This document shows, piece by piece, positions 60,337 to 64,000 of a stretch of 64,000 nt of DNA (the first letter of the stretch is position 1; each line of letters starts with the position of its first letter). The notes beneath the pieces are model-generated. The model searched no databases. It worked only from the letters and a program-made list of their open reading frames with translations, and was not told the DNA's origin. The stretch covers positions 3,657,105 to 3,721,104 of the forward strand of contig OZ245872.1 in the NCBI GenBank assembly GCA_965229345.1, read 5' to 3'. The DNA is from PBB1 sp965229345. GTDB lineage: Bacteria; Pseudomonadota; Gammaproteobacteria; Burkholderiales; Burkholderiaceae_C. Both the position numbers and the translations under genes were made by a program.

Positions 60337-63300
60337 GTGCGCACAGAAACGATCCCACCCCCGCCGGCCGCGGCTGCCGCCACCCAGAAGATCTTCCGCA
60401 TCCGCCGCGACTACAACGCGTGGGTGGCCGACGAGTCGATGGAGGACTACGCGCTGCGCTACACCCCGCGCAGCTTTCGCAAGTGGTCGGAGCTGCGGGT
60501 CGCCAACACCGCATTCGGTGCGGTCTCGTTCCTGGCGCTCGAAGCCATCGGCGGCGCCATCGCGCTGAACTACGGTTTCACCAACGCGCTGTGGGCGATC
60601 CTGACGGTGGGCCTGATCACCTTCCTCACCGGTCTGCCCATCAGCTACTACGCCGCGCGCTACGGCGTCGACATGGACCTGCTGACGCGGGGCGCCGGCT
60701 TCGGCTACCTGGGCTCGACGATCACCTCGCTGATCTACGCCAGCTTCACCTTCATCTTCTTCGCGCTGGAAGCGGCCATCATGGCGCTGGCGCTGCAGAT
60801 GTTCTTCGACATCCCGATCGCCTGGTGCTACGTGATCAGTTCGCTGCTGATCATCCCGATGGTGATCCGCGGCATCACGCTGATCTCGAAGCTGCAGATG
60901 TGGACGCAGCCGGTGTGGGGTGTGCTGTTGCTGCTGCCCTATCTCGCCATCTACTGGAAGAACCCGCAGGCCTACACCGACTTCATGGGCCTGACCGGGC
61001 GCACCTCGGGCAGCAGCGAGTTCGATCCGCTCATGTTTGGTGCGGCGGCCACGGTCGCGTTCTCCTTGGTGGTGCAGATCGGCGAGCAGGTCGACTTCTT
61101 GCGCTTCCTGCCGGCGCAAACGCAGGCCAATCGCAAGCGCTGGTGGGCTGCGGTGCTGATGGCCGGGCCGGGCTGGATCATCCCGGGCATGCTGAAGATG
61201 CTGGGTGGGGCGTTTCTCGCCTTTTTGGTGCTCCAGCACGAACTGCCGGCAGCGAAGGCCGTCGAGCCGACCCAGATGTACCTGGCGGCCTACGGCTATG
61301 TGTTCACCGATCCGGCCTGGGTGCTGGCCGCCACGGTGATCTTCGTGGTGGTGTCGCAGGTCAAGATCAACCTGACCAACGCCTATGCGGGCTCGCTGGC
61401 GTGGTCGAACTTCTTCGCACGCCTGACGCACAGCCATCCCGGGCGTGTCGTGTGGCTGGTGTTCAACGTGCTGATCGCGGTGCTGCTGATGACGCTGGGC
61501 GTGTTCCAGGCGCTGGAGAAGGTGCTGGGGCTGTACAGCAACGTGGCGATCGCCTGGGTCGGCGCACTGGTCGCCGATCTGGTCATCAACAAGCCGCTGG
61601 GCTGGAGCCCGAAAGGCATCGAGTTCAAGCGCGCCCACCTGTACGACATCAATCCCGTGGGCATGCTGTCGACGCTGCTGGCAGCGGCCTTCGCGGTGGT
61701 GGCCTACGCCGGCACCGTGGGGCCGCAGGCGCAGGCTTTCGCGCCCTTCATCGCCCTCGTCACCGCGATGGCGCTGTCGCCGCTGCTGGCGTGGTGGACC
61801 CAAGGCCGTTACTACATCGCGCGCCAGCCACAGGTGCTCGGCAAGCCGGGCCAGGTGCTCAAGTGCAGCGTCTGCGAGAACCGCTTCGAAGCCGAGGACA
61901 TGGCGCACTGCCCGGCCTACAGCGCGCCGATCTGTTCGTTGTGCTGCACGCTCGAATCGCGCTGCCACGACCGCTGCAAGAGCGGCTCGCGTGCGGCCGA
62001 ACAGACCGAGGGCCTGCTGACCTCGCTGCTGCCGGCCTCGCTGTCGAACCGGGTGAACTTTCGGGTCGGCCATTACCTCGTGGTCGCGCTGTCGCTGTGC
62101 GCCTTGCTGGCGGTGGTGATGGCGATGGTCTACACGCAGGAGGTGGGGCCCGATCTGTCGGCCGACACGCAGGTGCTGCTGAAGTCCGCCTTCGTCAAGG
62201 TGTTCGCGATGCTGCTGCTGGTGGTCGCGGTGTGCAGCTGGTGGGTGGTGCTGGGCAGCGAAAGCCGGCGGCTGGCGCAAGACGAATCCAACCGGCAGAA
62301 CCAGCTGCTGCAGCGCGAGATCGAGGCCCATTCGCGCACCGATGCCGCGTTGCAGGCCGCACGCGATGTCGCCGAATCGGCCAACCAGGCCAAGACGCGC
62401 TATGTGGCCGGCATGACGCACGAATTGCGCACCCCGCTCAACAGCATCCTCGGCTATTCGCAGATCCTGATGAAGGACGAGGCGCTGGCGACCACGCCGC
62501 GCGAGGCGGTGCAGACCATCCAGCGCAGCGGCGAGCACCTGCTGGCGCTGATCGATGGCCTGCTCGACCTGGCGCGCATCGAGGCGGGCCGCCTGCAACT
62601 CGAGCCGATGCCGCTGCACCTGCCGGACTTCCTCGACGAGCTGGTGCGCATGGTCAGCCCGCAGGCCGAGGCCAAGGGCCTGGCGTTCGTGCACACGCGT
62701 GCCGGCCACCTGCCCACCTGGGTCAAGGCCGACGCCAAGCGCCTGCGCCAGATCCTGATCAACCTGCTGGCCAATGCGGTGCGCTTCACCGACACCGGCA
62801 CGGTCACGCTGCACGTCGACTCGCGCAAGCAGGTGGTGCGCTTCGACGTGATCGACACCGGGGTCGGCGTGCTGCCCCAGGACCGCGAGCGCATCTTTTT
62901 GCCGTTCGAGCGTGGCGCCGCCGGACGTCGGCAAGGCGGTGAGCCCGGCACCGGTCTGGGCCTGACGATCACCGGCCTGCTGACCTCGCTGATGGGTGGC
63001 GAGCTCACCCTGGCCAGCACCTCGGGCCAGGGCAGCACCTTCAGCGTGCGGGTCTACCTGACCGAGACCGCCGACCCGGGCCCGCTGCGCGAGATGCCAC
63101 GGCAGATCGTGGGCTACTTCGGCGAGCGGCGCACGCTGCTGGTCGTCGACGACCAGCCGGTGCAGCGGCAGATGCTCGCGGGCATGCTGATCCCGCTGGG
63201 CTTCGAGGTGCGCGAAGCGGCCAGCGGTGCGGAATGTCTGGCCAGCCTGCACGAGACCGTGCCCGATGCGATCCTGCTCGACATCACGATGGACGACATG

Positions 63301-63756
63301 GACGGCTGGCAGGCCGCGACCCGGCTGCGCACGGCGGGCTACACCGAGGTGCCGATCATCATGGTCTCGGCCAATGTGTTCGAGAACCAGGCCCATCGGC
63401 TGCGGGCCGCACAGTGCCAGGCCTTCGTGGCCAAGCCGGTGCTCGAGTCGGAGCTGATCGCCGCGCTGCACCGCACGCTGGGCCTGGAGTGGCGCGTCGC
63501 TGGTGCAACCACCCTGCCGGCCGAGTCGGCCGATCCCGCGCTGACCGGCCGACTCGAACTGCCAGACCGTGTGCGCACGGACCTGCTGCGCCTGGCACGC
63601 GTCGGCCATGTGCGAGGACTGCAGACCGCGCTGGACGGCATCGCCGAGGCCGACCCCACGCTCGCGGCGTCGTGCACCCGGCTGCGCGGACTCGTCAGCC
63701 GCTTCGAGATGGACCGACTGCAAACCCTGTTGATGGACGAAGCCGAAGTGAACTGA
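60337..63756 (+). CDS. NCS1 permease fused to a hybrid histidine kinase
   Basis: The 1139-residue protein has three blocks. Residues about 1-500 are an NCS1-type (purine/cytosine/allantoin permease) transporter with about 12 segments, including GFTNALWAILTVGLITFLTG, LTRGAGFGYLGSTITSLIYA and LTNAYAGSLAWSNFFARL. A Cys-rich segment (about 510-548, CSVCENRF, ICSLCCTLESRCHDRC) and two more membrane segments follow. The kinase has His695 (GMTHELRTPLNSILGYSQ), NLLANAVRFTD and GTGLGLTITGLL, then a receiver with Asp982. It probably senses transport of, or binding to, a nitrogenous compound. The start is GTG and has no strong ribosome site. It resembles CbrA in design, though CbrA uses an SSS transporter. 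Confidence 0.88.
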   Translation: MRTETIPPPPAAAAATQKIFRIRRDYNAWVADESMEDYALRYTPRSFRKWSELRVANTAFGAVSFLALEAIGGAIALNYGFTNALWAILTVGLITFLTGLPISYYAARYGVDMDLLTRGAGFGYLGSTITSLIYASFTFIFFALEAAIMALALQMFFDIPIAWCYVISSLLIIPMVIRGITLISKLQMWTQPVWGVLLLLPYLAIYWKNPQAYTDFMGLTGRTSGSSEFDPLMFGAAATVAFSLVVQIGEQVDFLRFLPAQTQANRKRWWAAVLMAGPGWIIPGMLKMLGGAFLAFLVLQHELPAAKAVEPTQMYLAAYGYVFTDPAWVLAATVIFVVVSQVKINLTNAYAGSLAWSNFFARLTHSHPGRVVWLVFNVLIAVLLMTLGVFQALEKVLGLYSNVAIAWVGALVADLVINKPLGWSPKGIEFKRAHLYDINPVGMLSTLLAAAFAVVAYAGTVGPQAQAFAPFIALVTAMALSPLLAWWTQGRYYIARQPQVLGKPGQVLKCSVCENRFEAEDMAHCPAYSAPICSLCCTLESRCHDRCKSGSRAAEQTEGLLTSLLPASLSNRVNFRVGHYLVVALSLCALLAVVMAMVYTQEVGPDLSADTQVLLKSAFVKVFAMLLLVVAVCSWWVVLGSESRRLAQDESNRQNQLLQREIEAHSRTDAALQAARDVAESANQAKTRYVAGMTHELRTPLNSILGYSQILMKDEALATTPREAVQTIQRSGEHLLALIDGLLDLARIEAGRLQLEPMPLHLPDFLDELVRMVSPQAEAKGLAFVHTRAGHLPTWVKADAKRLRQILINLLANAVRFTDTGTVTLHVDSRKQVVRFDVIDTGVGVLPQDRERIFLPFERGAAGRRQGGEPGTGLGLTITGLLTSLMGGELTLASTSGQGSTFSVRVYLTETADPGPLREMPRQIVGYFGERRTLLVVDDQPVQRQMLAGMLIPLGFEVREAASGAECLASLHETVPDAILLDITMDDMDGWQAATRLRTAGYTEVPIIMVSANVFENQAHRLRAAQCQAFVAKPVLESELIAALHRTLGLEWRVAGATTLPAESADPALTGRLELPDRVRTDLLRLARVGHVRGLQTALDGIAEADPTLAASCTRLRGLVSRFEMDRLQTLLMDEAEVN

Positions 63757-63758
63757 CC

Positions 63759-64000
63759 ATGTCACCAGAACTTGCCTCACCTGCCCTGTCCTTGCAACCG
63801 CCCGGCGATCGCCCCGTGGTCCTGGTCGTCGACGACGCCCCGAGCAGCCTCGGCGTGCTGTGCGACACGCTGGAGAGCGCCGGCTACACCGTGCTGGTGG
63901 CTGGCGACGGCGAAACCGCGCTGCAGCGGCTGGAACTGGTGACGCCCGATGCGATCCTGCTCGATGGCCTGATGCCCGGCCTGTCCGGCTTCGACACCTG
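63759..64000 (+). CDS. Response regulator, N-terminus only
   Basis: This gene runs off the right edge after about 80 residues. It starts two bases after the stop of the hybrid kinase, so it is co-transcribed with it. The visible part is a receiver domain: VVLVVDDAPSSLGVLCDTLESAGY and AILLDGLMPGLSGFDT, whose Asp is the phosphoacceptor. The output domain is outside the window. It is the likely phosphorelay partner of the NCS1-kinase fusion. Confidence 0.85.
   Translation, partial: MSPELASPALSLQPPGDRPVVLVVDDAPSSLGVLCDTLESAGYTVLVAGDGETALQRLELVTPDAILLDGLMPGLSGFDT

Noticed and set aside
60160..63780. Very long minus-strand open frame continuing upstream of urtA, opposite the NCS1-kinase gene
   Set aside because: It is an antisense shadow caused by high GC and codon bias. 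Its translation is low complexity and rich in His, Gln, Arg and Gly, while the plus-strand product has clear transporter and kinase motifs. urtA begins at 60159 with a good ribosome site.

Overview
The window is GC-rich bacterial DNA with dense, mostly operonic genes. It suggests a motile betaproteobacterium of the order Burkholderiales, possibly near the Leptothrix/Sphaerotilus/Rubrivivax group. The reasons are the FlhDC flagellar master regulator next to motAB-cheYZ, a beta-type fliD-fliS-fliT arrangement, recurring sigma-28 promoters of the form TCAAG(T)-N11/12-GCCGATAA, and a urea/amide ABC transporter with formamidase. The species placement is inference.

Region 1 (1-6550, minus strand) holds late flagellar genes: an incomplete gene at the left edge, a PilZ flagellar-brake-like protein, fliT, fliS, fliD and two flagellins. 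Several have visible sigma-28 promoters and terminators. Region 2 (6551-24568) looks like a surface or flagellin glycosylation island. It has a SPINDLY/OGT-type glycosyltransferase beside the flagellins, two very large multidomain glycosyltransferase/methyltransferases, two small methyltransferases, an FAD-type oxidoreductase-like protein, a GNAT-like protein and a sugar 3,4-ketoisomerase plus DegT aminotransferase pair. It continues with an unusual Cys-nucleophile hydrolase, a stand-alone ACP and a ketosynthase, and ends with a MacAB/DevBCA-like exporter. A 376-bp near-palindromic element lies inside this region.

Region 3 (24771-29408) has an OmpR-type two-component system. It is followed by a compact redox operon: cytochrome b561, a fused c-type cytochrome/porin resembling Cyc2, and a small periplasmic cytochrome c. 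A clean inverted-repeat operator candidate lies in front of that operon. Region 4 (29668-45538) is the flagellar/chemotaxis control block: flhDC, motAB, cheY, cheZ, an EAL protein, a NarL-type two-component pair, a small che-associated protein, cheY, cheA, three chemoreceptors and cheW. The three chemoreceptors carry a 653-bp signalling segment that is identical in all three, joined to unrelated sensor modules. The block ends in about 690 bp of gene-poor DNA holding a fragment of an ABC permease gene.

Region 5 (46225-52671, minus strand) is an operon that looks more A/T-rich. It encodes a YCF48-like beta-propeller protein, an RND-family transporter, a DUF1302 protein and a DUF1329 protein. 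This set is known from bacteria that degrade steroids, terpenoids or other hydrophobic compounds, and its exact job is unresolved. Region 6 (53522-64000) is for nitrogen scavenging: FmdB, formamidase and UrtABCDE on the minus strand. Divergent to them is a 1139-residue protein in which an NCS1-type permease is fused to a hybrid histidine kinase, followed by an incomplete response regulator gene at the right edge. No tRNA, rRNA or CRISPR array was found. The most unusual items are the identical chemoreceptor modules, the Cyc2-like operon, the transporter-kinase fusion, the acyl/aminosugar part of the glycosylation island and the long palindromic element.
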